From Xanthomonas bromi (GTDB lineage Bacteria; Pseudomonadota; Gammaproteobacteria; Xanthomonadales; Xanthomonadaceae): 64,000 nucleotides of DNA. The notes below the pieces were generated by a model. The model was given only the letters and a program-made list of their open reading frames with translations. It did not search any database and was not told the origin of the DNA. Below, one piece after another: positions 46,592 to 55,766 of the stretch (position 1 is its first letter; each line of letters opens with the position of its first letter). The DNA is taken from NCBI RefSeq assembly GCF_900092025.1, contig NZ_FLTX01000013.1, positions 98,167 through 162,166 on the forward strand. The letters run 5' to 3'. The position numbers and the translations under genes are program-made.

Positions 46592-48007
46592 GTGCCGTGC
46601 CGCTCCAAGTGGTATAGACGCTGGCGGCCGCGCTCCTTGCAGGCCCGCCAACTGCTGGCCGCCAGCCTCAGCCTGGTGGCCTTCCTGGCGTTGGCCGGTT
46701 ACGCGCTGGATGTGGCGTTCGCCGACACCGCCGAAAAGAATTTGCGCGAGCGGTTGAAGAACTACGCCTCCGCGTATGCGGCCAATATCGATTTCGTGCG
46801 TGACGGGTCGCTGTATATCGGCGGACAACCGCCAGACCCGCGCTTCGATGTTCCCGGTGGCGGGCTGTATGTGGAAGTGGTGCGTCCGGACGAAAGCTGG
46901 ACCTCGATGTCGGCCGAAGGTCCGAATATTCCGCACGGCCGTATGCTGGAGCCGCGCCAGGAAGAATTCATCGGCCCGCTGGAGATGACCCAGATCGACG
47001 GCAGCCTTGGCCAGCTGTATCGCTATGGCCTGGGCGTGAGCTACGTCGAGCGCGAACATGGCGGCGAGATTCCGTACACCATCTATGTGATGGAAGACGC
47101 GCGCTCGATGGGCGCGCAGCTGCGTGTGTTCCGCAGCGCGGTATGGTTCTACCTGGGCAGTGCCGGCGTGGTATTGCTGGTGCTGCAGGCGTTCATCCTG
47201 CAATGGAGCCTGCGCCCGCTGCGGCGGGTGATCAACGAGCTCTCTAAAGTGCAGCGCGGTGAGATCCAGCGCATGAGCGAACAGCATCCGCGCGAGCTGG
47301 AGCCGTTGACCGACAGCATCAATGCCTTCATCGAGAGCGAGCGCGATAATCTGGAGCGCCAGCGCAATACGCTGGCCGATCTGGCGCACAGCCTCAAGAC
47401 CCCCATCGCCGTGTTGCGTACGCAATTGGATAGCGGTGCGTCCGAGCGTGACCTGCACGAAGAAATGGATGTGCAACTGCGCCGCATGAACGATCTGGTG
47501 TCCTACCAGCTGGCACGCGCGGCTTCCAGCGGGCACAAATTGTTTGCGGCACCGTTGCCGATCGAGCCGACCGCCGAAGAAATCGTGCGTGGCCTGGAGA
47601 AGGTGTATTCGGTCAAGGGCGTGTTGTGCGAATTCGATATTTCGCCTGATGCGCGCTTTCACGGCGAGCCGGGCGATTTGCAGGAACTGCTCGGCAATCT
47701 GCTGGAAAACGGCTTCAAGTGGGCGCGCAGCCGCGTATTGCTGACCGCACAACCAGGCCCCACCACCGGTAGCCGTCGTGCCGGGTTGATTCTGTCGGTG
47801 GAAGACGATGGTCCCGGCATCGCTCCGGAAGACGTGGCCAAGATCCTGCAACGCGGCGTGCGTGGGGATGAGCGCGTGCAAGGGCACGGCATCGGCATGT
47901 CGATCGTGCAGGATCTGATCAAGGCCTACCGCGGCGAACTGCAGGTAGTGCGCTCGCAGGAACTGGGCGGCGCCCGCTTTGATGTGACCCTGCCGCCGGG
48001 ATTGTGA
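46592..48007 (+). CDS. phoQ: sensor histidine kinase PhoQ
   Basis: A 471-residue kinase from GTG. Membrane helices at about residues 20-44 and 184-204 flank a periplasmic sensor domain of about 140 residues. A HAMP-like linker leads to the DHp with phospho-acceptor H266 (LADLAHSLKTPIAVLR). The ATPase domain has LLGNLLENGFKWA (N box), VEDDGPGI (G1) and GHGIGMSIV (G2). It pairs with the upstream response regulator in one transcript. A PhoQ-type acidic surface in the sensor domain is not strongly evident, so the stimulus is inferred from the family. Confidence 0.87.
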   Translation: MPCRSKWYRRWRPRSLQARQLLAASLSLVAFLALAGYALDVAFADTAEKNLRERLKNYASAYAANIDFVRDGSLYIGGQPPDPRFDVPGGGLYVEVVRPDESWTSMSAEGPNIPHGRMLEPRQEEFIGPLEMTQIDGSLGQLYRYGLGVSYVEREHGGEIPYTIYVMEDARSMGAQLRVFRSAVWFYLGSAGVVLLVLQAFILQWSLRPLRRVINELSKVQRGEIQRMSEQHPRELEPLTDSINAFIESERDNLERQRNTLADLAHSLKTPIAVLRTQLDSGASERDLHEEMDVQLRRMNDLVSYQLARAASSGHKLFAAPLPIEPTAEEIVRGLEKVYSVKGVLCEFDISPDARFHGEPGDLQELLGNLLENGFKWARSRVLLTAQPGPTTGSRRAGLILSVEDDGPGIAPEDVAKILQRGVRGDERVQGHGIGMSIVQDLIKAYRGELQVVRSQELGGARFDVTLPPGL

Positions 48008-48127
48008 TCGTCGGTAACGGCCCGATGAACCCGTGGTCAATGTCCGCAGACCTTCCGACAACCGTTTAACCGCTCATGCGTTGGCTTCACCATACTGAGT
48101 CGGTAAGCCGTTGCGATGGAGGGCTGC

Positions 48128-49717
48128 ATGTTCGAGCAAGTTAGCCAGGCAGTGTGCGTGGAAATGCATGTGGCGCACGCACGGCACAGGCGCAGATGGC
48201 GTGTGCTGCCGCTGTTGATCGGCAGCGTCTGCGCGCTCAATTGCACGGCGGCCGACGCGCCGCTGACACCCTCACAGACGCGCTGGTTGCAACGCGCCAC
48301 CTATGGCGTGGATGCCAACAGTGCGACGCAACTGACACGGCTTGGCCCCAACAGGTTCGGCGCGCTGTTATTGCAGCCCAGCGATGACGCCGCATTGCCC
48401 ATGCCGGTGCGTGCGCAGCTGCAGCGCTTCGATGCGCTGCACACCCCCTTGGTGGATTTGCTGACCCAATACGAGGCCGACAAGCTCCGCCTGCAGGTCA
48501 TGCCCGATGGCGATGAAAAGGTTGCCTTACGTAAGGACTGGCGTGCGCGCGGTGGTCAGATGCTGGTGCAGGCGCGCCAGGCGCAATTGTTGCGCGCGGT
48601 GTATGCGCCGGATCAGCTGCGCGAGCAACTGGTGTGGTTCTGGCTCAATCATTTCAGCGTGTATGCCGACAAGGCGCGGGTGAAGTGGATGGCGGCCGAC
48701 TACATGGAAAACGCGATCCGCCCGAATGCCACCGGCAAGTTCGCCGACCTGGTGATGGCCACGCTGGAAAGCCCGGCGATGCAGGAATACCTGGACAACG
48801 CCAAGAACGCCAAGGGCAAGGTCAACGAGAACTACGCGCGCGAGTTGATGGAACTGCATACGCTGGGAGTGCATGGCGGCTACAGCCAGCAGGATGTGCA
48901 GCAGTTGGCGCTGATCCTCACGGGCGCAGGCCTGGTGCCGATCAAGGCCAATGGCCCACCGCCGTTGCCGCCCGCAGCGCCGGGGCAGCCGCAGGTCGTG
49001 CGCAAAGGCGTGTTCGAATTCAACCCGGCGCGTCATCAACCCGGGGACAAGATGCTGCTTGGTCAGCACATCGCCGGGGGTGGTCTGGATGAGATCGAAC
49101 GTGCCGTGCAGTTGTTGGTGCGGCAGCCGGCCTGCGCGCATTTCATTTCGCAACGCCTGGCTGAATATTTCGTCAGCGACATCCCGCCCACTGCGCTGGT
49201 TGCGCGCATGGCCAACACCTTCCAGCGCAGCGATGGCGATATCGCCAAGGTGATGCAGACCATGCTGGCGTCGCCGGAGTTCGCGCAGGCACAACCGCGC
49301 AAGTTCAAGGACCCGAACCGGTTCGTGGTGTCGGCGATGCGGCTGGCGTATGAGGATCAACCGGTGATCAATGCGGCGCCGATGGCCAGTTGGGTGCAGC
49401 AGCTGGGCGAGCCGTTGTTTGGGCGCATCACGCCCGACGGGTGGTCGCTGCAGTCGCAGGCCTGGACCAGTTCCGGGCAGTTGGCCCGACGGTTCGAGGT
49501 GGCGCGTTCGATCGGCGGCGGCCCGAAGCAATTGTTTCGTCTGGATGGCGACAACGACACGCCGATTCCGGCGCTGGTGCAGATCGATACGCGCCCCTCC
49601 TACCGGTGGCTGGCGCCGTCGCTGTCGGCCGCGACGCGGCAGGCGCTGGACCAGGCGCGTTCGCCTGCCGAGTGGAATGGGTTCTTGCTGTCGTCGCCCG
49701 ATTTCAACTATCGCTGA
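48128..49717 (+). CDS. exported DUF1800-family protein
   Basis: A 529-residue protein with an N-terminal hydrophobic segment (RVLPLLIGSVCALNCTAADA). The DUF1800 core is LRATYG-like (RWLQRATYGVDANSATQL), LVWFWLNHFSVYADK, NENYARELMELHTLGV and LALILTGAG, with a helical C-terminus. The ATG at 48128 is chosen because GGAGGG lies just upstream; an ATG at 48116 is also possible. The next gene is a DUF1501 protein, the usual partner. The pair is found in many Gram-negatives; role unknown, possibly in surface polysaccharide or secretion. Confidence 0.85.
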   Translation: MFEQVSQAVCVEMHVAHARHRRRWRVLPLLIGSVCALNCTAADAPLTPSQTRWLQRATYGVDANSATQLTRLGPNRFGALLLQPSDDAALPMPVRAQLQRFDALHTPLVDLLTQYEADKLRLQVMPDGDEKVALRKDWRARGGQMLVQARQAQLLRAVYAPDQLREQLVWFWLNHFSVYADKARVKWMAADYMENAIRPNATGKFADLVMATLESPAMQEYLDNAKNAKGKVNENYARELMELHTLGVHGGYSQQDVQQLALILTGAGLVPIKANGPPPLPPAAPGQPQVVRKGVFEFNPARHQPGDKMLLGQHIAGGGLDEIERAVQLLVRQPACAHFISQRLAEYFVSDIPPTALVARMANTFQRSDGDIAKVMQTMLASPEFAQAQPRKFKDPNRFVVSAMRLAYEDQPVINAAPMASWVQQLGEPLFGRITPDGWSLQSQAWTSSGQLARRFEVARSIGGGPKQLFRLDGDNDTPIPALVQIDTRPSYRWLAPSLSAATRQALDQARSPAEWNGFLLSSPDFNYR

Positions 49718-49852
49718 CGCAATGGCGCCGATTCAGATCTGCTGATGCAACGCCAACGACGCAACGCCAGCGATTCAACGCTCGCAGATCCAAAAACAAC
49801 CGATCCACCGATCTAGCGAAGACCAAGCGGTCATCGCCGCGGGAGTGCAACC

Positions 49853-51037
49853 ATGCAACGACGTCAATTTCTGCTTGCTTCTGCAGCCGCTGCAAGCATG
49901 CCGTGGGCCGGTCGTCTGTTCGCGGCGCCACGCGATAGCGCACGCATGCTGGTGGTGTTTCTGCGCGGCGGTTACGACAGCAATAATCTGCTGGTGCCGC
50001 ATGGCAGCGATTTCTATTACCAGTCGCGGCCGAGCCTGGCGATTGCACGGCCGGATCCTGCCAATCCACACAGCGCTGTCGCACTGAATGCGCAGTGGGG
50101 TCTCAACCCGGTGATGCGCGATGCGCTGCTGCCGTTGTGGGAGCGCAAGCAAGTCGCCTTCGTGCCGTTCGCCGGCACAGACGATCTGTCGCGCAGCCAT
50201 TTCGAAACCCAGGACGATATCGAATCCGGCCAGGCCGGCAAGCATCGCGATTACCGCTCCGGGTTCATGGCACGCCTGTCGGGCGTGCTGAGTGGCGTGC
50301 CGGCCATCGCGTTCACCGATTCATTGCCGCTGACGTTTCAAGGCGGCGGCGATCTGCCCAACGTCTCGTTGCGGGGCATCGGCAAAGGCGGGCTGGACGC
50401 GCGGCAGGCGCAGATCCTGTCGCAGATGTACGACAGCACGCCGCTGGCCGCCGCCGCACACGATGGCTTGGCGCTGCGGCAGCAGGTCACCGCGCAGTTG
50501 CGCGAAGAGATGGAGCAGGCCGGCCGTGGCGCCGCCAGTGCGCGCACCTTCGCCGATGAAACCCGGCGCATGGCGACCCTGATGCGCGAGCGCTATCGCC
50601 TGGGATTCGTCGATGTCGGTGGCTGGGACACGCATGCCAATCAAGGCAGTGTGGAAGGCGGCCTGGCCACTCACCTGCGCAATCTCGGCGAAGGGTTGGC
50701 TGCCTATGCCGATGCCTTGGGCCCGGCCTGGAACGATACCGTTGTGGTGGTGATCTCCGAATTCGGCCGCACCTTCCGCGAAAACGGCAGCAAGGGCACC
50801 GATCACGGCCATGGCACGACGTACTGGGTGCTGGGCGGAGGCGTGCACGGCGGCCGCATCGCTGGCGAACAGGTGGCGGTCGATCAGGCGCAGTTGCTGC
50901 AGAACCGTGATTACCCGGTGCTCAACAATTACCGCAGCCTGTTCGGCGGGATGCTGAGTCGCCTGTGGGGCCTGTCGCCAGCGCAATTGGAGCGGGTTTT
51001 CCCGGGTGCCAAGCCGCGCGATCTTGGATTGGTGTGA
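49853..51037 (+). CDS. Tat-exported DUF1501-family protein
   Basis: A 394-residue protein whose N-terminus MQRRQFLLASAAAASM is a twin-arginine signal. The body resembles the sulfatase/alkaline-phosphatase-like DUF1501 family: LVVFLRGGYDSNNLLVP, VDVGGWDTHANQGS, VVVISEFGRTFRENG and GTDHGHGTTYWVLG. His and Asp residues in these blocks are likely metal ligands. Tat export implies folding, perhaps with metal, before export. It follows the DUF1800 gene by 135 bases and is likely co-transcribed. Confidence 0.87.
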   Translation: MQRRQFLLASAAAASMPWAGRLFAAPRDSARMLVVFLRGGYDSNNLLVPHGSDFYYQSRPSLAIARPDPANPHSAVALNAQWGLNPVMRDALLPLWERKQVAFVPFAGTDDLSRSHFETQDDIESGQAGKHRDYRSGFMARLSGVLSGVPAIAFTDSLPLTFQGGGDLPNVSLRGIGKGGLDARQAQILSQMYDSTPLAAAAHDGLALRQQVTAQLREEMEQAGRGAASARTFADETRRMATLMRERYRLGFVDVGGWDTHANQGSVEGGLATHLRNLGEGLAAYADALGPAWNDTVVVVISEFGRTFRENGSKGTDHGHGTTYWVLGGGVHGGRIAGEQVAVDQAQLLQNRDYPVLNNYRSLFGGMLSRLWGLSPAQLERVFPGAKPRDLGLV

Positions 51038-51179
51038 GGTTGGAGAGCGACCGATCGCACGTAAGACCATGTGCGGGGATGGCTGCGGATTTTCTTCACT
51101 CCAGCGGTAGTGCTTCTAGCGACGGCTGCAGCGGCTGTTTGATGGGGCCACAGCAACGTAGTCTGCCTGTGCAGCACAC

Positions 51180-51935
51180 TCAACGCTGCACTGCAGCTGC
51201 AAATGGCGAGGGTCCGTAAAACCGTTCCAAATGCACGGCGACCTGCGGCATCGCACGCGCAAGCACCTGCGGCGCGGATAAGTGATACTGGCTGACCACC
51301 GCGAAGAATTCTTCCGGCGCCTCGGCGGCATACGGGTCGATCTCGGTGTCTTCGCTGGCATCGACGCGTTGGCAAAAAAGAGCGTAGGCATGCTGGAAAT
51401 CCCGTGCCCAGGCGCGTTGCGCCGCGCGTGGCAGTGGCGGTGTGCCATCGAGCGCGCCATCCAGTGCATCGAGCTTGTGCGCCATCTCGTGCACGATCAC
51501 GTTGAAGCCTGCCTGCGGGTCGTCCAGGTCGGCTTGCACATCGGCCCAACTGACGATCAGCGGGCCTTGCTCCCACGCTTCGCCGATCAGGGTGTCGTCC
51601 CATGCATGCATCACCCCGGCCGCATCCATGTGCGGGCACTGCACGCGGAACGCATCCGGGTACACAATCAGCTGCGACCAGCCGCGCCAACCGGCGGTGC
51701 CGATTTCCAGCAGCGGCAGGCAGCAGATCGCTGCCAGAACCAGCTGATCGTGCGGTTGCAGCGCCAGCCTGCCGACAGGCGAAATGGTTTTCTGATGCAA
51801 AAATTGCGCGGTCAACGCACGCAGGCGTTGCTGGCGAGGCGGATCGAGCGCGGCGACCCACGCGCAACGGCTGCACAGCGGCTGCCACAGCGCATCGGCT
51901 ATTTCGGGAGGCGGTCGGCGCAGCCAGCGCGTCAA
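51180..51935 (-). CDS. mtfA: MtfA-family zinc peptidase
   Basis: A 251-residue soluble protein with the zinc motif H149-E150-x2-H153 (NVIVHEMAHKLDALDG) and the upstream conserved block GWSQLIVYPDAFRV. MtfA inactivates the glucose-PTS repressor Mlc/DgsA in E. coli and has aminopeptidase activity. The start is a TTG (MTRWLRRPPP) directly after an in-frame stop, so no longer start is possible; a start farther inside would cut family sequence. Convergent with the DUF1501 gene. Confidence 0.85.
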   Translation of the reverse strand: MTRWLRRPPPEIADALWQPLCSRCAWVAALDPPRQQRLRALTAQFLHQKTISPVGRLALQPHDQLVLAAICCLPLLEIGTAGWRGWSQLIVYPDAFRVQCPHMDAAGVMHAWDDTLIGEAWEQGPLIVSWADVQADLDDPQAGFNVIVHEMAHKLDALDGALDGTPPLPRAAQRAWARDFQHAYALFCQRVDASEDTEIDPYAAEAPEEFFAVVSQYHLSAPQVLARAMPQVAVHLERFYGPSPFAAAVQR

Positions 51936-51943
51936 CTACTGGA

Positions 51944-52222
51944 TCAGCGGAACATGCCCGGCAGGAAACTGTGCCAACGCGGCATCGTGCGCATGCGCGG
52001 GAATAACGAATCGCCATCGCTGCCCCCGCCCCCGCCACCGTTGGACGGCGTTGCTTTGTGGGGGCTGGTGCGTGCCGGTGCCGCCTCGGGGGCCGGCGTC
52101 CTGCCGCGTGCGGCCGAGTTGGTGCTGACGCAGCTCTCATGATCGCCGTCGATCAGTTGGTCCGATGCCAGGGCGGCAAGCGGAGCCAACAGCATGAGCA
52201 AGCAAACCGTGAGTCGGCGCAT
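51944..52222 (-). CDS. small secreted Gly/Pro-rich protein, hypothetical
   Basis: A 92-residue protein with a signal peptide (LTVCLLMLLAPLAALAS). The mature part has a single Cys (HESCVST), an Ala/Pro segment and a run of glycines (SNGGGGGGSDGDS), then a basic tail. The ATG at 52222 is the best start; an ATG nine bases upstream is possible. It lies nine bases ahead of mtfA on the same strand and may be co-expressed. No family recognised. Confidence 0.55.
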   Translation of the reverse strand: MRRLTVCLLMLLAPLAALASDQLIDGDHESCVSTNSAARGRTPAPEAAPARTSPHKATPSNGGGGGGSDGDSLFPRMRTMPRWHSFLPGMFR

Positions 52223-52617
52223 CGTCCACATCCAGGGCAAGCGGCGGGAACCCCGGATCATAACGCGCTTTTCACTCCCTCACGCAACCCGCGCTGGGCG
52301 CCCGGGAGGGCTTGGCGCATACTTTGGTGGATGGTTTCGGGACTTCGGGCGTGCAATGCACTTTGAGATGACAGGCGCCGGCGGCCAGCGCTGCGGCGTA
52401 GGCGCTGCGGGGCATTGGGCTGGCTCGTGCGATGGCCAGCCACACGATGTCCTGCCTGCGCTGCCGGCCGCCAACCCGGCGGCACGCCTCGGACGGGGCG
52501 CTGAGGCCGCGTTACGCGCGTTGCCTGGCCGACCTACCGGATGCACAACGCAGGCCTCATCTCGGCATGCCGCCGCCCGCACCGCCGCCGCCTCACGCCT
52601 GATCGCGCGCCGCAGCC
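52223..52617. other. intergenic region before birA
   Basis: 395 bases, GC-rich, with no supported gene. Short frames lack starts and family character. It probably carries the promoters for the divergent mtfA-side genes and birA. Confidence 0.4.
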
Positions 52618-53583
52618 GTGGATGATCGTGCATTGCTGGCCAGGCTTGCCGGTGGCCGGCTGTCCGGCGATGCGCTGGCACGCGATGCCGGCCTGACCCG
52701 CGCCGCGGTCTGGAAGCGCATCCAGAATCTGCGCGCGGCCGGGGTCGACATCGAAGGGCGGGCCGGCGACGGGTATCGCCTGGCCACGCCACTGGACCTG
52801 CTGGATGCGGCGCGTATCCGCGCCGGTATGGCACCCGATGCGGCGGCTGGCCTGGCGGCGCTGGACGTGGCCTGGACGCTGGAATCCACCAACACCACCC
52901 TGCTGGCGCAGCCGGCGCCCGAACAGGGCGTGGCGGTGCTGCTGGCCGAGCGCCAGACCGGTGGCCGCGGCCGCCGCGGCCGCCAATGGACCTCGCCGCT
53001 GGGCGCGCATATTTATCTGTCGGCGTCGCGCCGGTTCAGTGGCGGGCTCGGCCAGCTGGCGGGTCTCAGCTTGGCTGTCGGCGTGGCCGTGGCCGAAGCC
53101 TTGCGTGGTTGCGGATTCGCCGATGTCGGCCTGAAGTGGCCCAACGACCTGCTGGCACGCGGGCGCAAGCTGGGCGGCCTGTTGATCGAAGGTGGCGGCG
53201 AGATGGCCGGCAATGCGTGTGCCGTGATCGGGCTGGGCTTGAACGTGCACATGCCCGTGGCGGCAGCGGCCAGCATCGACCAGCCTTGGGTCGATCTGGA
53301 TACCTTGGCTGGCAGCCCGGTGTCGCGCGACCGCGTCACGGCGGCGGTGCTGTCCGGTTTGCTGCCGGCACTGGACCTGTTCGAGGCGCAGGGACTGGTG
53401 CCGTTCCTGGGGCGCTATGCGGACCTGGATGTCTTGAGCGGGCGTGCGGTGCAGGTCGAAGAGGCCGGTACCCGACATCATGGCGTCGCGCTCGGCCTGG
53501 CGGCCGACGGCGCGTTGCGGGTGCAACTGGGCGACACGGTGCGCCTGTTCCACTCCGGAGAAGTGAGCGTGAGACCTGCATGA
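52618..53583 (+). CDS. birA: biotin-protein ligase / biotin operon repressor
   Basis: A 321-residue BirA from GTG. The N-terminal winged helix (RLSGDALARDAGLTRAAVWK) precedes the catalytic domain with ERQTGGRGRRGRQWTSPLG, LKWPNDLLARGRKLGGLLIE and GLGLNVHMP. It biotinylates acetyl-CoA carboxylase via biotinoyl-AMP and may repress biotin genes through the HTH. The stop overlaps coaX by four bases (ATGA), so the two are translationally coupled. Confidence 0.92.
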   Translation: MDDRALLARLAGGRLSGDALARDAGLTRAAVWKRIQNLRAAGVDIEGRAGDGYRLATPLDLLDAARIRAGMAPDAAAGLAALDVAWTLESTNTTLLAQPAPEQGVAVLLAERQTGGRGRRGRQWTSPLGAHIYLSASRRFSGGLGQLAGLSLAVGVAVAEALRGCGFADVGLKWPNDLLARGRKLGGLLIEGGGEMAGNACAVIGLGLNVHMPVAAAASIDQPWVDLDTLAGSPVSRDRVTAAVLSGLLPALDLFEAQGLVPFLGRYADLDVLSGRAVQVEEAGTRHHGVALGLAADGALRVQLGDTVRLFHSGEVSVRPA

Positions 53584-54308
53584 GCGAGTGGTTGTTCGAC
53601 CTGGGAAATTCGCGGTTCAAGTACGCCCCGCTGCATGGCGACCGTGCCGGCGAGGTGCAGGCCTGGGCGCACGGCGCCGAGGCCATGGATGCGACCGCGC
53701 TGGCGGCGCTGCCGTTCGGGCGTATCGCGTATGTCGCCAGCGTGGCGGCACCGGCATTGACGCAGCGCATGATCGCCTGCCTGCAGCAGCGCTTTGCGCA
53801 GGTGCACATCGTGCGGACCGCCGCCGAATGCGCCGGCATCCGCATCGCCTATGCCGAACCCAGCCGCTTCGGCGTGGACCGCTATCTGGCGCTGCTGGGC
53901 GCGCGTGGCGACGCGCCGGTGCTGGTCGCCGGCGTTGGCACCGCACTGACCATCGACGTGCTCGGCGCCGATGGCCTGCATCACGGCGGTCGCATCGCCG
54001 CCTCGCCAACCACCATGCGCGAAGCGCTGCATGCGCGCGCGGTGCAGCTGCCGGCCAGCGGCGGCGACTACGTCGAACTGGCCACCGACACCGACGATGC
54101 CTTGACCTCCGGCTGCGATGGCGCGGCGGTGGCGCTGATCGAGCGCAGCCTGCAGCACGCGCAACGTCGCCTGGGCGTGCCGGTGCGGCTGCTGGTGCAT
54201 GGCGGTGGCGCTCCCCCGCTGCTACCGCTGTTGCCCGATGCCAGGTTCCGCGCCGCCTTGGTATTGGACGGTCTGGCGACGTGGGCGGCCGCTGCAGCGT
54301 CCCCGTAG
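53580..54308 (+). CDS. coaX: type III pantothenate kinase
   Basis: A 242-residue CoaX, the first enzyme of CoA synthesis (pantothenate to 4'-phosphopantothenate). The ATP region DLGNSRFKYA, RFGVDRYLALLGA and VAGVGTALTIDVLG match the type III family, which needs a monovalent cation and is not feedback-inhibited by CoA. It follows birA with an ATGA overlap, a classic gene order. Downstream is a SPOR protein. Confidence 0.93.
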   Translation: MSEWLFDLGNSRFKYAPLHGDRAGEVQAWAHGAEAMDATALAALPFGRIAYVASVAAPALTQRMIACLQQRFAQVHIVRTAAECAGIRIAYAEPSRFGVDRYLALLGARGDAPVLVAGVGTALTIDVLGADGLHHGGRIAASPTTMREALHARAVQLPASGGDYVELATDTDDALTSGCDGAAVALIERSLQHAQRRLGVPVRLLVHGGGAPPLLPLLPDARFRAALVLDGLATWAAAAASP

Positions 54309-54317
54309 AATCGGCGC

Positions 54318-55256
54318 ATGTATGTCCGCGCGCTCATCGTCGTTTTGATCGTCCTCAATGCCGGGGTGGCGTTGTGGTGGGCCTTGCAGCCGCCACCGGC
54401 ACCGCCGCCGCCGGCGCCGGCGCCGGCGCCGCAACCGACCGGTATCGCGCGGCTGGAGCTGCTACCCAACCCGACGGGTGCTGGCGGGACTGCGCCGCTA
54501 ACTGCAACGGCAAGTACGGGATCGGTGCCGGCAGTAGAGAGTGGATCGACTGCATCGGCCGCGACAGCAGCGACACCGCGGTCCGCATCGCCGCTACCCG
54601 TGCCAATCCCGGCGGACGTTGCCGGGCCATCCACGCCGACCTCGGCAGCGACGACATCGGCCACCGCTGCCGCAGCGGAAGCGTCGCGTGGCGCGTCCGA
54701 GACATCGGCAACGGCGAACACTTCTGCAACATCCGCCGATCGCGTCGCCGCTGCGGCTGCAAAACCATCGTCAACCACGCCACCGCCAGTGCCAGTGCCT
54801 GCACCGGAGCGCTGCGCCAGCCTGGGACCATTCGCGGCACGCGCCGATGCCGATGCGGCGCTGGCGCGCGTGCGTGGGCAGGTCAGCCGCGCCAGCGTGC
54901 GCGAGGACACCGACGCCGGCATCGGCACGTTTCGGGTGATGTTGCCCAACGTGGGCGATCGCGCGGCAGCGCAGGCCCTGGTCAAGCGCATTGCCGCGGC
55001 TGGTATGGGCGACTACTACGTGATCGCGCAGGGTGAGGACAACACCGTGGCGCTAGGCCAGTACCAGAGCCGCGAGCGCGCCGAACGGCGCCAGGCGAGT
55101 CTGGTCGGCGCAGGTTTTCCGGCGCAATTGGTGCCCAGCGGCAGCGGGCAATCGCGGTGGTGGATCGATGTGCGCAGCAGCGCGGCCACCGGTGCATTGC
55201 AAGGTGCTGCCGGTGCCACGCGCCAGCGGTCGCTAGATTGCGCCGCGCTGCGCTAG
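54318..55256 (+). CDS. SPOR-domain membrane protein
   Basis: A 312-residue protein. One N-terminal helix (RALIVVLIVLNAGVALWWAL) is followed by a long Pro/Ala/Thr/Ser-rich low-complexity linker of about 130 residues, then a C-terminal SPOR domain (CASLGPFAARADADAALARV, YVIAQGEDNTVALGQY, AGFPAQLVPSG). SPOR domains bind denuded peptidoglycan glycan strands at the division site. It follows coaX by nine bases and may be co-transcribed with it. The linker is probably unstructured. Confidence 0.85.
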   Translation: MYVRALIVVLIVLNAGVALWWALQPPPAPPPPAPAPAPQPTGIARLELLPNPTGAGGTAPLTATASTGSVPAVESGSTASAATAATPRSASPLPVPIPADVAGPSTPTSAATTSATAAAAEASRGASETSATANTSATSADRVAAAAAKPSSTTPPPVPVPAPERCASLGPFAARADADAALARVRGQVSRASVREDTDAGIGTFRVMLPNVGDRAAAQALVKRIAAAGMGDYYVIAQGEDNTVALGQYQSRERAERRQASLVGAGFPAQLVPSGSGQSRWWIDVRSSAATGALQGAAGATRQRSLDCAALR

Positions 55257-55288
55257 AATGCGCACCGGCGCGCAACGCGCCTGCCTTC

Positions 55289-55364
55289 GCCGGCATAGCT
55301 CAGTTGGTAGAGCAACCGCCTTGTAAGCGGTAGGTCCCCAGTTCGAATCCGGGTGCCGGCACCA
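55289..55364 (+). tRNA. tRNA-Thr (anticodon TGT)
   Basis: A 76-base cloverleaf including CCA. The acceptor GCCGGCA pairs with TGCCGGC, D-arm AGCTCAGTTGGTAGAGC, anticodon arm ACCGC-CTTGTAA-GCGGT with TGT, and T-arm CCCCAGTTCGAATCCGGG. TGT reads ACA and related Thr codons. CCA is encoded. It is isolated after the SPOR gene. Confidence 0.96.
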
Positions 55365-55766
55365 TTTTCGATTCACGCGTCTGCGGCAATCTGATTCGGC
55401 GTGCTGCTGTTCGAGCAGCTTGGGCCTTGCGTGGAATGTCTCGTTCAACCCGCCACCCACGATGGAATGCGACGAACGCAAGCTATTCAAAGTGACTCAA
55501 AGTGACGCCGTTGCAGGCAGCTTCAGGTCAACAAGCGCTGCCGTCGAGAATGGCCGCTTGCCTTACCCGCACTCCAAGCCCACTGCCCGGCGCGCGCTTG
55601 CGATGCCGGCACTCCAATGTAAGCGCCTCTATGACCTGCCAGCCGTGCCTTCTTTGCCCGAAGGTGAGCGGCCTTGAACTGCGTGCGCCGAGCGGTTGCG
55701 GCAACGTTGCCTGCACCGTGCCGCCTGCATGGCGCGACATCTAGTCGCGTCAGGACACCCAGCCGA
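55365..55766. other. gap after tRNA-Thr
   Basis: About 400 bases with no supported gene or attachment-site remnant. No integrase, tRNA-end repeat or insertion-sequence signature is seen. Confidence 0.4.

Noticed and set aside
54390..54800. low-complexity tract in the SPOR gene as a candidate repeat or CRISPR
   Set aside because: It is the Pro/Ala/Thr linker; no regular spacing or conserved repeat.
55289..55766. possible integration site after tRNA-Thr
   Set aside because: No integrase, no repeated tRNA 3' end and no mobile genes nearby.
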